From: Streptomyces pinistramenti | GTDB taxonomy: Bacteria > Actinomycetota > Actinomycetes > Streptomycetales > Streptomycetaceae | Direction: 5' to 3' | DNA length: 64,000 nt | Assembly: GCF_020564935.1 (NCBI RefSeq) | Contig: NZ_JAJCXB010000001.1 | Location: 186,001 to 250,000, forward strand | Made by a program: the position numbers and the translations under genes | Notes under the pieces: model-generated | What the model saw: only the letters and a program-made list of their open reading frames with translations | Databases searched by the model: none | Told to the model about the DNA's origin: nothing | Part shown: piece by piece, positions 16,159-24,967 of the stretch | Layout of the letters: every line of letters starts with the position of its first letter | How positions within the stretch are numbered: position 1 is the stretch's first letter

Positions 16159-17619
16159 GTGAGCACAGACACCGTCACGGATGAAGCGCAAAAGCCACCG
16201 GGCGGGGGGAGCGGGGCTCAGCAGGACGCGGGGGACGCGGGATACAGCAAGGGACTCAAGGGCCGCCACGTCAACATGATCGCGATCGGTGGCGCGATCG
16301 GCACCGGCCTGTTCCTCGGCGCGGGCGGCCGGCTGCACTCCGCAGGACCCGCGCTGGCCGTCGCCTACGCCGTCTGCGGCCTCTTCGCCTTCTTCGTCGT
16401 CCGGGCGTTGGGGGAGCTGGTACTGCACCGCCCGTCCTCCGGTTCGTTCGTCTCCTACGCCCGGGAGTTCCTGGGGGAGAAGGGCGCGTACGTCGCCGGC
16501 TGGATGTACGTCGTCAACTGGTCGACGACCGGCATCGCCGACATCACCGCCATCGCGCTCTACACGCACTACTGGAGCCTGTTCACCGACATCCCGCAGT
16601 GGGTGATGGCGCTGATCGCGCTCGCCGTGGTGCTGACCGTGAACCTCATCTCCGTGAAGATCTTCGGCGAGCTGGAGTTCTGGTTCGCGATCATCAAGGT
16701 CGCCGCACTGGTGATCTTCATGTTCATCGGCATCTTCCTGCTGGCCACCCAGCACCCGGTCGGCGGGCACCCGCCGGGCCTCGACGTGCTCACCGACAAC
16801 GGCGGCTTCTTCCCGACCGGCATGCTGCCGGTGGTGATCGTCCTCCAGGGCGTCGTCTTCGCCTACTCCGCCGTCGAGCTGGTCGGCGTGACCGCGGGCG
16901 AGACCAGCGAGCCCGAGAAGATCGTCCCCAAGGCCGTCAACTCCATCATGTGGCGGGTGGGTGTCTTCTACGTCGGATCGGTGCTGCTGCTGACGCTGCT
17001 GCTCCCGTGGAACAAGTACACCGACGGCGAGAGCCCCTTCGTCACCGTGCTCTCCAACGTCGGGGTGCCGGCGGCGGGCGATGTGATGAACCTCGTCGTG
17101 CTGACCGCCGCCATGTCGAGCCTGAACTCCGGGCTCTACTCGACGGGCCGCATCCTGCGCTCCATGTCGATGGCGGGCTCCGCACCCAAGTTCGCCGGGC
17201 TGATGAACCGCAACCAGGTGCCGTACGGCGGCATCATGCTCACCTCCACGGTCTGTGTGCTCGGCGTGGCACTCAACTATGTCGTGCCGGGCAAGGCGTT
17301 CGAGATCGTGCTGAACATCGCGGCGCTGGGCATCATCAGCACCTGGTGCACGATCATGGTCTGTCACATGGTGTTCGTACGCCGTGCCAGGTCGGGGCAG
17401 GTGCAGCGGCCGCGCTTCCGGCTGCCCGGCACACCCGTCACCGACATCGTGACGATCGCCTTCCTGCTCGGCGTCATCGTGCTGATGTGGTTCGACGACG
17501 GCGTCGGCCGCCAGACCGTGCTGCTGATTCCGGTGCTCGCCGTCGCGCTGGTCGTCGGCTGGTTCGCGGTACGCGGCCGGGTGCAGCGCATCGCCGAGGG
17601 GCGTGAAACGGCGCCGTAG
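16159..17619 (+). CDS. Amino-acid permease, APC superfamily (L-asparagine permease-like)
   Basis: A 486-residue proton-coupled amino-acid transporter of the APC family with about twelve hydrophobic segments. The family signature near TM1 is clear: KGLKGRHVNMIAIGGAIGTG at about residues 34-53. GELVLHRPSSGSFVSYAREF follows TM3. The sequence resembles the AnsP/D-serine-glycine branch and most likely imports asparagine or a related neutral amino acid; substrate cannot be fixed from sequence. The cytoplasmic N-terminus is Gly/Ala/Gln-rich. It is convergent with the sphingomyelinase gene, with a strong hairpin between. Its promoter would abut the transposon end, so insertion may have altered its regulation. 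Confidence 0.8.
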   Translation: MSTDTVTDEAQKPPGGGSGAQQDAGDAGYSKGLKGRHVNMIAIGGAIGTGLFLGAGGRLHSAGPALAVAYAVCGLFAFFVVRALGELVLHRPSSGSFVSYAREFLGEKGAYVAGWMYVVNWSTTGIADITAIALYTHYWSLFTDIPQWVMALIALAVVLTVNLISVKIFGELEFWFAIIKVAALVIFMFIGIFLLATQHPVGGHPPGLDVLTDNGGFFPTGMLPVVIVLQGVVFAYSAVELVGVTAGETSEPEKIVPKAVNSIMWRVGVFYVGSVLLLTLLLPWNKYTDGESPFVTVLSNVGVPAAGDVMNLVVLTAAMSSLNSGLYSTGRILRSMSMAGSAPKFAGLMNRNQVPYGGIMLTSTVCVLGVALNYVVPGKAFEIVLNIAALGIISTWCTIMVCHMVFVRRARSGQVQRPRFRLPGTPVTDIVTIAFLLGVIVLMWFDDGVGRQTVLLIPVLAVALVVGWFAVRGRVQRIAEGRETAP

Positions 17620-17644
17620 GCAAGCGCCGGACGCCTGACGTGCC

Positions 17645-17685
17645 GGGGCGGCCGCGGAGGCCCGGGCGGCGTCCGCGGCCGCCCC
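17645..17685. terminator. Bidirectional hairpin between convergent genes
   Basis: Arms GGGGCGGCCGCGGA (17645-17658) and its complement (17672-17685) form a 14-bp GC stem, placed between the permease stop and the sphingomyelinase stop. Confidence 0.7.
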
Positions 17686-17710
17686 TGCACGTGCGCGAAG
17701 GCCGCCGCGC

Positions 17711-18685
17711 TCAGCCGCCGAGCAGCGGGTAGTGGTCGGAGAGATTGGTGTACGTGTAGTCCTTGCCCCAGCTGGAGACCGTCCAGGGCGCGGACTTCTC
17801 CTTGATCACGTCGTTGCGCCAGCCGGCGGGCCGGGCATGGCCGTTGCGGTGCAGGACGTAGTCCAGATCCTCGCGCGGGTCGTCCGGGTAGCGGTACTTC
17901 GCGACGGAGTTCTCCTGGGTGTCGAAGGAGTACGGATGGCCCGTACGGCTGTCGGCGGGGGCCAGGTCGCCGTTGGCGAGCAGCGCGTCGTACTCGGAGC
18001 CGTGCGAGTCGATGTTCATGTCACCGGCGACCATGACCTCTTCGCCGGCCGGGATGTGCCGGGCGTCCAGGAAGGCGTCCATCTCCTTGAGCTGGGACGC
18101 GCGGTCGGCGGCCGCCTCGCCCGCCTTGCAGCCCGAGTCGGTGGACTGGGTGTGCGTGCCGACCATGTGCACCTTGGTGCCGTTCACGTCAAGGACCGCG
18201 TAGACGAAGCCCTTGTTGGAGAAGGAGTCCGAGCCGCAGGCGTCCTTGTAGATGTACTGCTCCTTGTGGAGGACCGGCCACTTGCTCAGCAGCGTCACCC
18301 CGCCGTCCTCCGGAGTGGCGGCGGAGTAGGCGCCGCCGGTGGCGTCCCAGCCGTCCTTGCTGCGGCCCACCACGGGGGTCTGGTGCGGATACTGCGCCGC
18401 GGCACGGGACTTCAGGGCGTCGGACGAGGAGTTGTCGAAGGCCTCTTCCAGGACGACGACATCGTTGCTCTGGAAGAAGTCCGCCGCCGGTATGGCCTCG
18501 GCGCGGTGGTCCTGGCCCCAGTTGGGGTAGAGGTTCTTGCTCATCAGGAACGTGTTGTAGGTCAGGACCTTCAGGTGCGGGGGCGGCGCCGCCGATGCGG
18601 TGGGGGTCGCGGCGGTGACGGCCGCGACGGCGAGGACCGCGGCCGTCGCGGCGGCCCGTGAAGTGCGCAGTGAGGGGTGCGGCAC
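17711..18685 (-). CDS. Secreted sphingomyelin phosphodiesterase (neutral sphingomyelinase C family)
   Basis: A secreted exonuclease-endonuclease-phosphatase fold enzyme, likely hydrolysing sphingomyelin or related phosphodiester lipids. GTG at 18685 is preferred because AGGGAG lies five bases upstream. It gives a signal peptide (SLRTSRAAATAAVLAVAAVT, then ATPTASA-A). Catalytic blocks are readable: LKVLTYNTF (Asn metal ligand), VVVLEEAFD (Glu), MVGTHTQS (His), VMVAGDMNID (Asp/Asn) and the C-terminal LSDHYPLLG (Asp-His pair). Length of about 290 mature residues fits bacterial sphingomyelinases. A 7-bp inverted repeat lies about 60 bp upstream. Confidence 0.85.
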   Translation of the reverse strand: MPHPSLRTSRAAATAAVLAVAAVTAATPTASAAPPPHLKVLTYNTFLMSKNLYPNWGQDHRAEAIPAADFFQSNDVVVLEEAFDNSSSDALKSRAAAQYPHQTPVVGRSKDGWDATGGAYSAATPEDGGVTLLSKWPVLHKEQYIYKDACGSDSFSNKGFVYAVLDVNGTKVHMVGTHTQSTDSGCKAGEAAADRASQLKEMDAFLDARHIPAGEEVMVAGDMNIDSHGSEYDALLANGDLAPADSRTGHPYSFDTQENSVAKYRYPDDPREDLDYVLHRNGHARPAGWRNDVIKEKSAPWTVSSWGKDYTYTNLSDHYPLLGG

Positions 18686-18741
18686 TGAATCTCCCTGTGG
18701 GGTGGGGGACATGATCCGGCGAGGCACATCAAACCAGCTGC

Positions 18742-18759
18742 GGTTACCTCGTGGTAACC
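18742..18759. promoter_or_regulatory. Inverted repeat upstream of the sphingomyelinase gene
   Basis: GGTTACC (18742-18748) TCGT GGTAACC (18753-18759) is a perfect 18-bp dyad 57 bp upstream of the sphingomyelinase start and about 105 bp before the divergent oxygenase gene. It is a plausible operator for a dimeric regulator; the regulator is unknown. Confidence 0.45.
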
Positions 18760-18863
18760 ACCCGGTGTGCGCGAGATTCACAGGGCGTGGCGCTTGCCGG
18801 TGAGGCCGCGGCGGAGGCCCGGGGCCGACGGCCGGGCGGTCGTATCATGGAGGAACGCGAGGA

Positions 18864-19736
18864 ATGTCGCGTGATACGGCAAAGGCGATGACGGCGGTGC
18901 ACAACGACCCGCAACCCCCGCCACCGGGTGGCGTCCTGTGGTCCCTGGCCGGAGACATCCGCACCCTGCTGACCCTGCCCGCCGCCTTGACGCTCCAGGT
19001 GGCGCACCCCGAGGTGAGCGCCGGTGCCGACGCCCGCTCGGTGTTCCGCACGGACCCCTGGGGACGCGGCGAGCGGACGCCGACCTCCTTCCAGCTGTGG
19101 GTCTACGGAGGCCAGGCGGCGGAGGGCCGCAGGCTGCGGCGGCTGCACCGGAGCGTCCAGGAGGCCGACGCGCACGGCCGGACGTACCGCGGCCTCACGC
19201 CGGCCGGCTACGCCTGGGTGCACGCCACCGGCTACCCCGTCCTCCGCTACGGCCGGCGCTGTCTCGGCCGCCCGTTCACCGAGGCGCAGGAGCGGCGGCT
19301 GTACGCGGAATGGCTCCAGGTCGGCCGGGCGCTGGGCGTCAGCGACCGCGATATGCCGCAGACCGTCGAGGAATTCTGGCCGTACTACCGCAAGGTGCTC
19401 GACAATGATCTCGAACCGACGCCCGTGGTACGGGACTTGGTCGCCACCGGCCTGCCGCTCCCGGCACCCGACGCCGGCCCGCTCCCGCTGCGGCTGGCGC
19501 TGCGGGCCGCCTGGCCTGCGGTACGGCCGCTGGCCGCCCGCTGCCGCCGCTTCCTCACGATCGGACTGATGCCGCCCGACGCACGCCTCGCCATCGGGCT
19601 GCGGTGGAGCGACGCCCAGGAACGCAGGCTGCGGTGTTTCGGCCGGGTGGTCCGCCTGGTCGTGCCGGCTCTTCCGGAGCGGGTGCGGTACCTGCCGATG
19701 GCGCGCAGGGCACGGCGGGCGGTGCGGGGTGGGTGA
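18864..19736 (+). CDS. MpaB-family oxygenase (DUF2236)
   Basis: A 290-residue protein of the oxygenase MpaB / latex-clearing-protein-like family (DUF2236), heme-dependent oxygenases in the characterised members. Readable family features are the N-terminal block LPAALTLQVAHPEVSAGADA, the central VHATGYPVLRYGRR and the EFWPYYRKVLDNDLEPT block. ATG at 18864 follows GAGGA. No signal peptide or clear transmembrane segment. The C-terminus is Arg-rich. The substrate is unknown. It is convergent with the M1 peptidase gene. Confidence 0.7.
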   Translation: MSRDTAKAMTAVHNDPQPPPPGGVLWSLAGDIRTLLTLPAALTLQVAHPEVSAGADARSVFRTDPWGRGERTPTSFQLWVYGGQAAEGRRLRRLHRSVQEADAHGRTYRGLTPAGYAWVHATGYPVLRYGRRCLGRPFTEAQERRLYAEWLQVGRALGVSDRDMPQTVEEFWPYYRKVLDNDLEPTPVVRDLVATGLPLPAPDAGPLPLRLALRAAWPAVRPLAARCRRFLTIGLMPPDARLAIGLRWSDAQERRLRCFGRVVRLVVPALPERVRYLPMARRARRAVRGG

Positions 19737-19787
19737 GGGGGATGGGGGCGCGTTCGAGGTCTCGTCGCCCCCCACCCCCGAACCCAC

Positions 19788-19830
19788 CCCCGCCCCCTCC
19801 CCCGTAGGGGGAGAGGGGGGAGGGGGCGGG
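19788..19830. terminator. C/G-homopolymeric hairpin between convergent genes
   Basis: CCCCGCCCCCTCCCCC (19788-19803) is followed by GTA and a run of G blocks ending near 19830. It can fold as a hairpin or, on the G-rich strand, as a quadruplex. It lies between the oxygenase and M1 peptidase stops and would block both transcripts. Confidence 0.55.
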
Positions 19831-19890
19831 GGAGCGCCGGGCAGGCCCTGAGTGGGGTGGTAGTGCCCGGCAGGCCCCGAGCCGACCCGT

Positions 19891-21393
19891 CTAGTGCGCC
19901 CCCGCCTCATGCGCGTGTACCTGGTGTGTGGCTGCGATCTGCTTCCAGGACTTGGGCTGGGCGGCCGGTGTGCGCGGTGCGCCGAGGGTGCGCTTGGTGG
20001 CGCCTGCGGCGGGCTTGACCGGTTGGAAGAGCCAGGTGTCGAAGAAGTCGGCGAGCGGTGTGCCGGTCTTCTTCTCTGCGAACTTCACGAAGTCGGCGAC
20101 GGAGGCGTTGCCGTACTTGTGCTCGGTGGGCCAGGTCTTGAGGATGTCGAAGAAGACCTTGTCGCCGACCTTGTCGCGCAGTGCCTGGATGGCCAGCGCG
20201 CCGCGGTCGTAGACGGCGCCGTCGAACTGCTTGTCGGCGCCGGGGTCGCCCGGCTTGACGGTCCAGAACGGGTCGTCGGCGGGGTGCTGGTCGTAGACGT
20301 AGTCCGCCAGTTCCTGTGCGGTGCCCTCGCCTTCCTTCTCGGACCAGAGCCACTGGCTGTAGGCGGCGAAGCCTTCGTTGACCCAGATGTCCTTCCAGTC
20401 CTTGAGCGAGACGCTGTCGCCGTACCACTGGTGCGCGAGTTCGTGGACCACGACGGAGACGTTGGCACCGCGGTCGAATGCCTTCTTGCCGTAGAAGGGG
20501 CGGGTCTGGGTCTCCAGCGCGTATCCGGCGGGGACGTTGGGGACGTAGCCGCCGACCGCGTTGAACGGGTAGGGGCCGAAGACGCTCTCCAGCCATTCGG
20601 TGACTTCGGTGGTGCGCCCGATGCTGGCGCGTGCCGCGCCGTCGTTCGCGCCGAGGTCCTTGCTGACGGCGTTGATCACCGGCAGGCCGTCGGCGGTCTT
20701 GTCGGTGGTGATGTCGAACTTGCCGACGGCGAGGGTGGTCAGGTACGTCGCCTGCGGCTTGTCCGAGCGCCAGTTGTAGCGGGTCCAGCCGAGCTTGGAG
20801 GACTGGGAGGCCAGTACGCCGTTGCTGAGGGCCTGGGTTCCGTCGGGGACGGCGACGGAGATGTCGTAGGTGGCCTTGTCGGTGGGGTGGTCGTTGCTCG
20901 GGAACCACCAGACGGCGGAGTCGGGTTCCTGTGCGACCACGCCGCCGTCGGGGGTGCGGGCCCAGGCGGTGAAGCCGTCGATCTTCAGCTCGGACGGCTT
21001 GCCCGCGTAGCGCACGACGACGCTGATCTGCTTGCCCTTTTCGAGGGGCGAGGCCGGGGTGACTTCCAGCTCGTGCTTGCCGGAGGTGGCGTAGGTGGCC
21101 TTCTTGCCGTTGATCCGGATCTCGCTGACCTTCAGGCCGAAGTCCAGGTTGAAGCGGGAGAGGTCCTGGGTGGTGGTGGCGAGCAGGGTCGCCGTGCCTT
21201 CCAGGAGGTCCGTCTTCGGCTGGTACTTGAGCCGCAGGTCGTAGTGGGAAACGTCGTATCCGCCGTTTCCGCTCTCGGGGTAGTAGCTGTCGCCCGCACC
21301 CGGAGCGCCGGGGGTGAAGCCGGCTGCCGATGCCGGGATTGCCAGCAGCAGGCTGAGCGCAGCGGCGCCCGGGACGAGGAGTCTGTGACGCAC
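19891..21393 (-). CDS. Secreted M1-family zinc aminopeptidase
   Basis: A 500-residue secreted metallopeptidase. GTG at 21393 has GGAGG five bases upstream and starts a signal peptide (RHRLLVPGAAALSLLLAIPA, cleavage near ASA-AG). The M1 N-terminal beta domain is followed by the catalytic motif HELAHQWYGD at about 316 and the third zinc ligand Glu 18 residues on (WVNEGFAAYSQW). The substrate-anchoring GAMEN box reads ALETQT, as in several secreted actinobacterial members. The protein is short for M1 because it lacks the helical C-terminal domain. Likely role: extracellular peptide trimming for nutrition. It is divergent from the S15 peptidase gene. Confidence 0.85.
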   Translation of the reverse strand: MRHRLLVPGAAALSLLLAIPASAAGFTPGAPGAGDSYYPESGNGGYDVSHYDLRLKYQPKTDLLEGTATLLATTTQDLSRFNLDFGLKVSEIRINGKKATYATSGKHELEVTPASPLEKGKQISVVVRYAGKPSELKIDGFTAWARTPDGGVVAQEPDSAVWWFPSNDHPTDKATYDISVAVPDGTQALSNGVLASQSSKLGWTRYNWRSDKPQATYLTTLAVGKFDITTDKTADGLPVINAVSKDLGANDGAARASIGRTTEVTEWLESVFGPYPFNAVGGYVPNVPAGYALETQTRPFYGKKAFDRGANVSVVVHELAHQWYGDSVSLKDWKDIWVNEGFAAYSQWLWSEKEGEGTAQELADYVYDQHPADDPFWTVKPGDPGADKQFDGAVYDRGALAIQALRDKVGDKVFFDILKTWPTEHKYGNASVADFVKFAEKKTGTPLADFFDTWLFQPVKPAAGATKRTLGAPRTPAAQPKSWKQIAATHQVHAHEAGAH

Positions 21394-21606
21394 GAGTCCT
21401 CCAACTCGTAGGGGAGGTGGATCTGTTCAGAGCCTATGTACCTGCCGGGGTGTCGTCATGTCCATGGCCTCATCTGACACATGACCGTCATGAAGCGCGG
21501 GCGGCCCCCGGTGCACGCCGCGTACCACCGGTTTCGGCCTCGCGCGGTGCCCTGAGCCCCATCGGCCCCCTTACGCACAGGAGTTGCGGCGCGCTACCTT
21601 CCCGCC

Positions 21607-23592
21607 GTGACGCATCCCGCGCGGGCCACCCGCATCCCCTGGAAAGCACTCGTGCTGGCGGCGGTCGTCGCCCTGCTGACCGCGCTGGCCGGTTCGCCGC
21701 CGGCACGGGCGGACTCCGGCGCCCCGCGCACATCGGCCCCGCCGGGCGAGAGCAGCCCCGTCTACTCCTACGACCGGGCGATCCGCGAAACGGTCTGGGT
21801 GGACACCCGGCTGGACGGCGACGGTGACGGGCGAACGGACCGCGTCGCCGTCGACATCATGCGCCCGAGCGAGCCCGCGCAGCAGGGCCGCAAGGTCCCG
21901 GTGATCATGGACGCCAGCCCCTACTACTCCTGCTGCGGGCGCGGCAACGAGAGCCAGAAGAAGACCTACGACGCGCAGGGCCGGCCGGTCCAGTTCCCGC
22001 TCGACTACGACAACTACTTCGTGCCACGCGGCTATGCGACGGTCCTCGTCGACCTGGCGGGCACCAACCGCTCGGACGGCTGCGTGGACGTCGGCGGGCG
22101 CTCCGACATCGGCTCGGCGAAGGCGGTCATCGACTGGCTGGGCGGCAGAGGCCGCGCCTACGACGCCCCGTCGGGCGGCGGCGCGGTCACCGCCGACTGG
22201 ACCGACGGCAGTACCGGCATGATCGGCAAGAGCTGGGACGCGACCATCGCCAACGGCGTCGCGGCCACCGGCGTCAAGGGCCTCAAGACCATCGTCCCGA
22301 TCGCCGGCATCTCCTCCTGGTACGACTACTACTTCTCCCAGGGAGCGCCGCTCTACGACTCAGGACCCGACGGGCTCGCGGACGCCGTCGAGAGTCCCGG
22401 CGCGCACAAGCGGTGCGCTGCCGTGCAGCAGAAGCTCGTCGACGGTGCCCCGCGCTCCGGCGACTGGACCGGCCTGTGGAGCGAGCGCGATTACGTTCCC
22501 GACGCGGGCAAGGTCCGCGCCAGCGTGTTCATGGTGCACGGGATGCAGGACCTCAACGTCCGTACCAAGCACGCGGGTCAGTGGTGGGACGCGCTCGCCC
22601 GGCACGGCGTGGAGCGCAAGATCTGGCTCTCGCAGACCGGCCACGTCGATCCGTTCGACTACCGGCGCCCGGAGTGGGTCAGCACCCTCCACCAGTGGTT
22701 CGACCACTACCTGATGGGCTACGACAACGGCATCGAGCGGGCGCCGATGGCCGACATCGAGCGCGCGCCCGGCCAGTGGTCCACGGACGCGCACTGGCCG
22801 GCCGACGGCACGGCGGCGACCACCCTGCACCCGGGCAACGGCGGCGCGCCCGGCGTCGGCACGCTGGGGACCGCACCGGCCCCGCAGGGCGCGACGGAGA
22901 AGTTCACCGACGACCCGAAGCTGAGCGAGGCCGACTGGGCGGCGGCCATCGACCGCACGACACCGGCCAAGGCCGGGTTCACCACCGGGAAGCTGACCGC
23001 GCCGCTGCGGCTGTCCGGCTCCGGAAAGGTGACCGTGACGGCCACGCCGACGACGGCGACCGCGCACCTCTCGGCCGTCCTGATCGACCTCGGCCCGGAC
23101 ACCATCCGCAACTACGCCGCCGCCGGGGAAGGCATCACCACCCTGGACCGCAGCACCTGTTGGGGAGCGGGCGACAAGGGCGACACCGGCTGCTTCCTGG
23201 AGACCGCAGCCGACACCGAGAAGGTGGACCGCACCGTCTTCAGCCGCGGCTGGGCGGACCTCGGCACATACGCCGATCCGCACAAGGGCCGCCCGCTCAC
23301 CCCGGGCAAGCCGTACACCCTCACGCTGGATCTGGCGGCGAGCGATCACATCGTGCCCGCGGGGCACCGGCTCGCACTCGTCGTGGCCGGTACCGACGCC
23401 GGGCTGATCGATCCGCCGTCCACCCGGCCGACGCTGACCCTGGACCTCGCGCGCACCTCGGCGGAGCTGCCGGTGACGGGCGGCGCCCCGGCGCTGGCAC
23501 GGGCGCTGGCGGGCGCCCGCCCGGCGACCGCGGGCCCCGGCGCAGGCGTCGCACCGCCGCACCTGCTCAGCCGGCTGCCGTCCGGACGGTGA
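21607..23592 (+). CDS. Secreted Xaa-Pro dipeptidyl-peptidase (S15 family)
   Basis: A 661-residue secreted serine peptidase releasing N-terminal Xaa-Pro dipeptides. The signal peptide covers about residues 1-37 (WKALVLAAVVALLTALA then PPARA-DS). The catalytic Ser lies in GMIGKSWDATIANG at about 209, Asp in HGMQDLNVRT at about 315 and His in QTGHVDPFDY at about 346. The C-terminal jelly-roll region (about 420-640) ends with an Ala/Pro/Gly-rich tail. GTG at 21607 is the only start that gives the signal peptide. Paired divergently with the M1 peptidase, it suggests an extracellular protein-degradation locus. Confidence 0.85.
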   Translation: MTHPARATRIPWKALVLAAVVALLTALAGSPPARADSGAPRTSAPPGESSPVYSYDRAIRETVWVDTRLDGDGDGRTDRVAVDIMRPSEPAQQGRKVPVIMDASPYYSCCGRGNESQKKTYDAQGRPVQFPLDYDNYFVPRGYATVLVDLAGTNRSDGCVDVGGRSDIGSAKAVIDWLGGRGRAYDAPSGGGAVTADWTDGSTGMIGKSWDATIANGVAATGVKGLKTIVPIAGISSWYDYYFSQGAPLYDSGPDGLADAVESPGAHKRCAAVQQKLVDGAPRSGDWTGLWSERDYVPDAGKVRASVFMVHGMQDLNVRTKHAGQWWDALARHGVERKIWLSQTGHVDPFDYRRPEWVSTLHQWFDHYLMGYDNGIERAPMADIERAPGQWSTDAHWPADGTAATTLHPGNGGAPGVGTLGTAPAPQGATEKFTDDPKLSEADWAAAIDRTTPAKAGFTTGKLTAPLRLSGSGKVTVTATPTTATAHLSAVLIDLGPDTIRNYAAAGEGITTLDRSTCWGAGDKGDTGCFLETAADTEKVDRTVFSRGWADLGTYADPHKGRPLTPGKPYTLTLDLAASDHIVPAGHRLALVVAGTDAGLIDPPSTRPTLTLDLARTSAELPVTGGAPALARALAGARPATAGPGAGVAPPHLLSRLPSGR

Positions 23593-23640
23593 GGCACGGG
23601 CACGGGACGGCCGGACGGCTGACGGACGTCTGAAGGGCGA

Positions 23641-23673
23641 CGGGCCCGCCGCGGAAGCATCGCGGCGGGCCCG
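23641..23673. terminator. Bidirectional hairpin
   Basis: CGGGCCCGCCGCG (23641-23653), loop of seven bases, and its complement at 23661-23673. It separates the convergent S15 peptidase and D-amino-acid oxidase genes. Confidence 0.75.
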
Positions 23674-23691
23674 GTTCGCGCGCCGCTCCGG

Positions 23692-24675
23692 CTACCGGGC
23701 CGGAGCCTCCCGCACCTTGCGCACCACCTCGTCCGCACACCCCCAGGCCACGGTGACGCCGGCGCCGCCGTGCCCGTAGTTGTGCACGCACCACGCGCCG
23801 CCCGGCAGCCGCTCGGCGGCCAGCCGCACCGCGGTCCGTGCCGGGCGCAGTCCCACCCGGTGCTCCAGCACCCGGGCGCTCTCCAGCGCGGGGAAGTGCC
23901 GCGCGCAGCGTGCCACGATCGCCTCGGCCACCGCGGGATCGGGCTCCCGCGACCAGGCGTGCTCGCGCGCCGTGCCGCCGAGCACCACACCGAACGGCTG
24001 CGGCAGCACATACGTCGTGTCGGACGCGCCCCCGTCGGCCGAGACGAACCACTCATCGATCCCCGGGTTCGCCACCACCACCAACTGGCCCTGCACCGGC
24101 TGCACCTGCGGATCGGGAACCAGTTCGCGGGCGCCGAGGCCCGAGCAGTTCACCACCGTGCCGGCTTCCTCGCCCGCCTCCTTGAGCGAGGTGAACGGGC
24201 GGCGCTCCCGCGTCCCGCCGGCCGCCGCCAACCGCCGCTCCAGGTACCGCAGATGGGCCGGCATGTCCACCAGGGGCGTGCGGGCCCGCCACCCCGTGGT
24301 GTGTCCCGCCGGGAGTTCGTCCGGGCGGGCCTGCCGCAGGCCGGGCACGGTGTCGTACCAGGCGGTCAGCGCGTCGTCGGAGGACGCGGCGGTCTCCGTC
24401 ATCGTGCCGGTCATCATCCGGGAGCCGGTCTCCTCCGGGCGCTCGGCGAGCGCCGCCAGCACCTCGAAGCCGCGTAGCGACCAGCGCACCGCCTGAGCCT
24501 GCGGCTGGATCCGGTAGGGCCAGCACAGTCCGCCGGCCACCGCAGATGTGGTGTCGTCCGCGCGGTCGCGGCTGACCAGGCGTACCCGGTGCCCGTCCTC
24601 CGCCAGCGCGATGGCCGACGTCAGCCCCACCACGCCGCCACCGATGACCAGTACCTCGCTCGCATTGATCCTCAT
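23692..24675 (-). CDS. D-amino-acid oxidase (FAD-dependent)
   Basis: A 327-residue flavoprotein that would oxidise D-amino acids to 2-oxo acids, ammonia and peroxide. The dinucleotide-binding GxGxxG stretch (VLVIGGGVVGLTSAIALAE, residues 8-26) and the C-terminal DAO signature (VHNYGHGGAGVTVAWG, about 298-313) are both clear. AVAGGLCWPYR is the FAD-contact segment. The length is typical. ATG at 24675 is preferred because it leaves the Rossmann strand near the N-terminus. Divergent from the FUSC gene; a GA-rich repeat lies in its upstream region. Confidence 0.85.
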   Translation of the reverse strand: MRINASEVLVIGGGVVGLTSAIALAEDGHRVRLVSRDRADDTTSAVAGGLCWPYRIQPQAQAVRWSLRGFEVLAALAERPEETGSRMMTGTMTETAASSDDALTAWYDTVPGLRQARPDELPAGHTTGWRARTPLVDMPAHLRYLERRLAAAGGTRERRPFTSLKEAGEEAGTVVNCSGLGARELVPDPQVQPVQGQLVVVANPGIDEWFVSADGGASDTTYVLPQPFGVVLGGTAREHAWSREPDPAVAEAIVARCARHFPALESARVLEHRVGLRPARTAVRLAAERLPGGAWCVHNYGHGGAGVTVAWGCADEVVRKVREAPAR

Positions 24676-24708
24676 ATCCGGACGCTAGCCGCTGGCGTCG
24701 GCGCGGGC

Positions 24709-24740
24709 GAGGGAGGGGGAGGGGGAGGGGGAGGGGGAGC
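24709..24740. repeat. GAGGGG tandem tract
   Basis: Four to five GGGGGA units run from 24709 to 24740, 35 bp upstream of the D-amino-acid oxidase start, with the G-rich strand on plus. It could form a G-quadruplex or vary in length by slippage. It lies in the divergent promoter region. Confidence 0.6.
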
Positions 24741-24967
24741 GGCCTGAACGGTATCGGGCGGGCGCGGGCACGGCTTCGGTGCGCAGCGTCCGTCCTCCCC
24801 GTGACGGCCCGGGTACGGACCGTCCGCCACCCGTTCGTGATCTTGAGGTAACCGGCCCGCAGTGGCCCGGACAAACCCGGACCTTAGGCTGGTAGGCAGC
24901 ACCGTCGGCCGATGACGCCCCTCGGATCGTGTTCCCGCCGTCCGCCCGCCGTCGTCTGAGGAGGCCC

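Noticed and set aside
19894..21411. A 505-codon plus-strand frame opposite the M1 peptidase
   Set aside because: The minus strand has HELAH, the third zinc ligand and a signal peptide; the plus frame has none of a protein's features.
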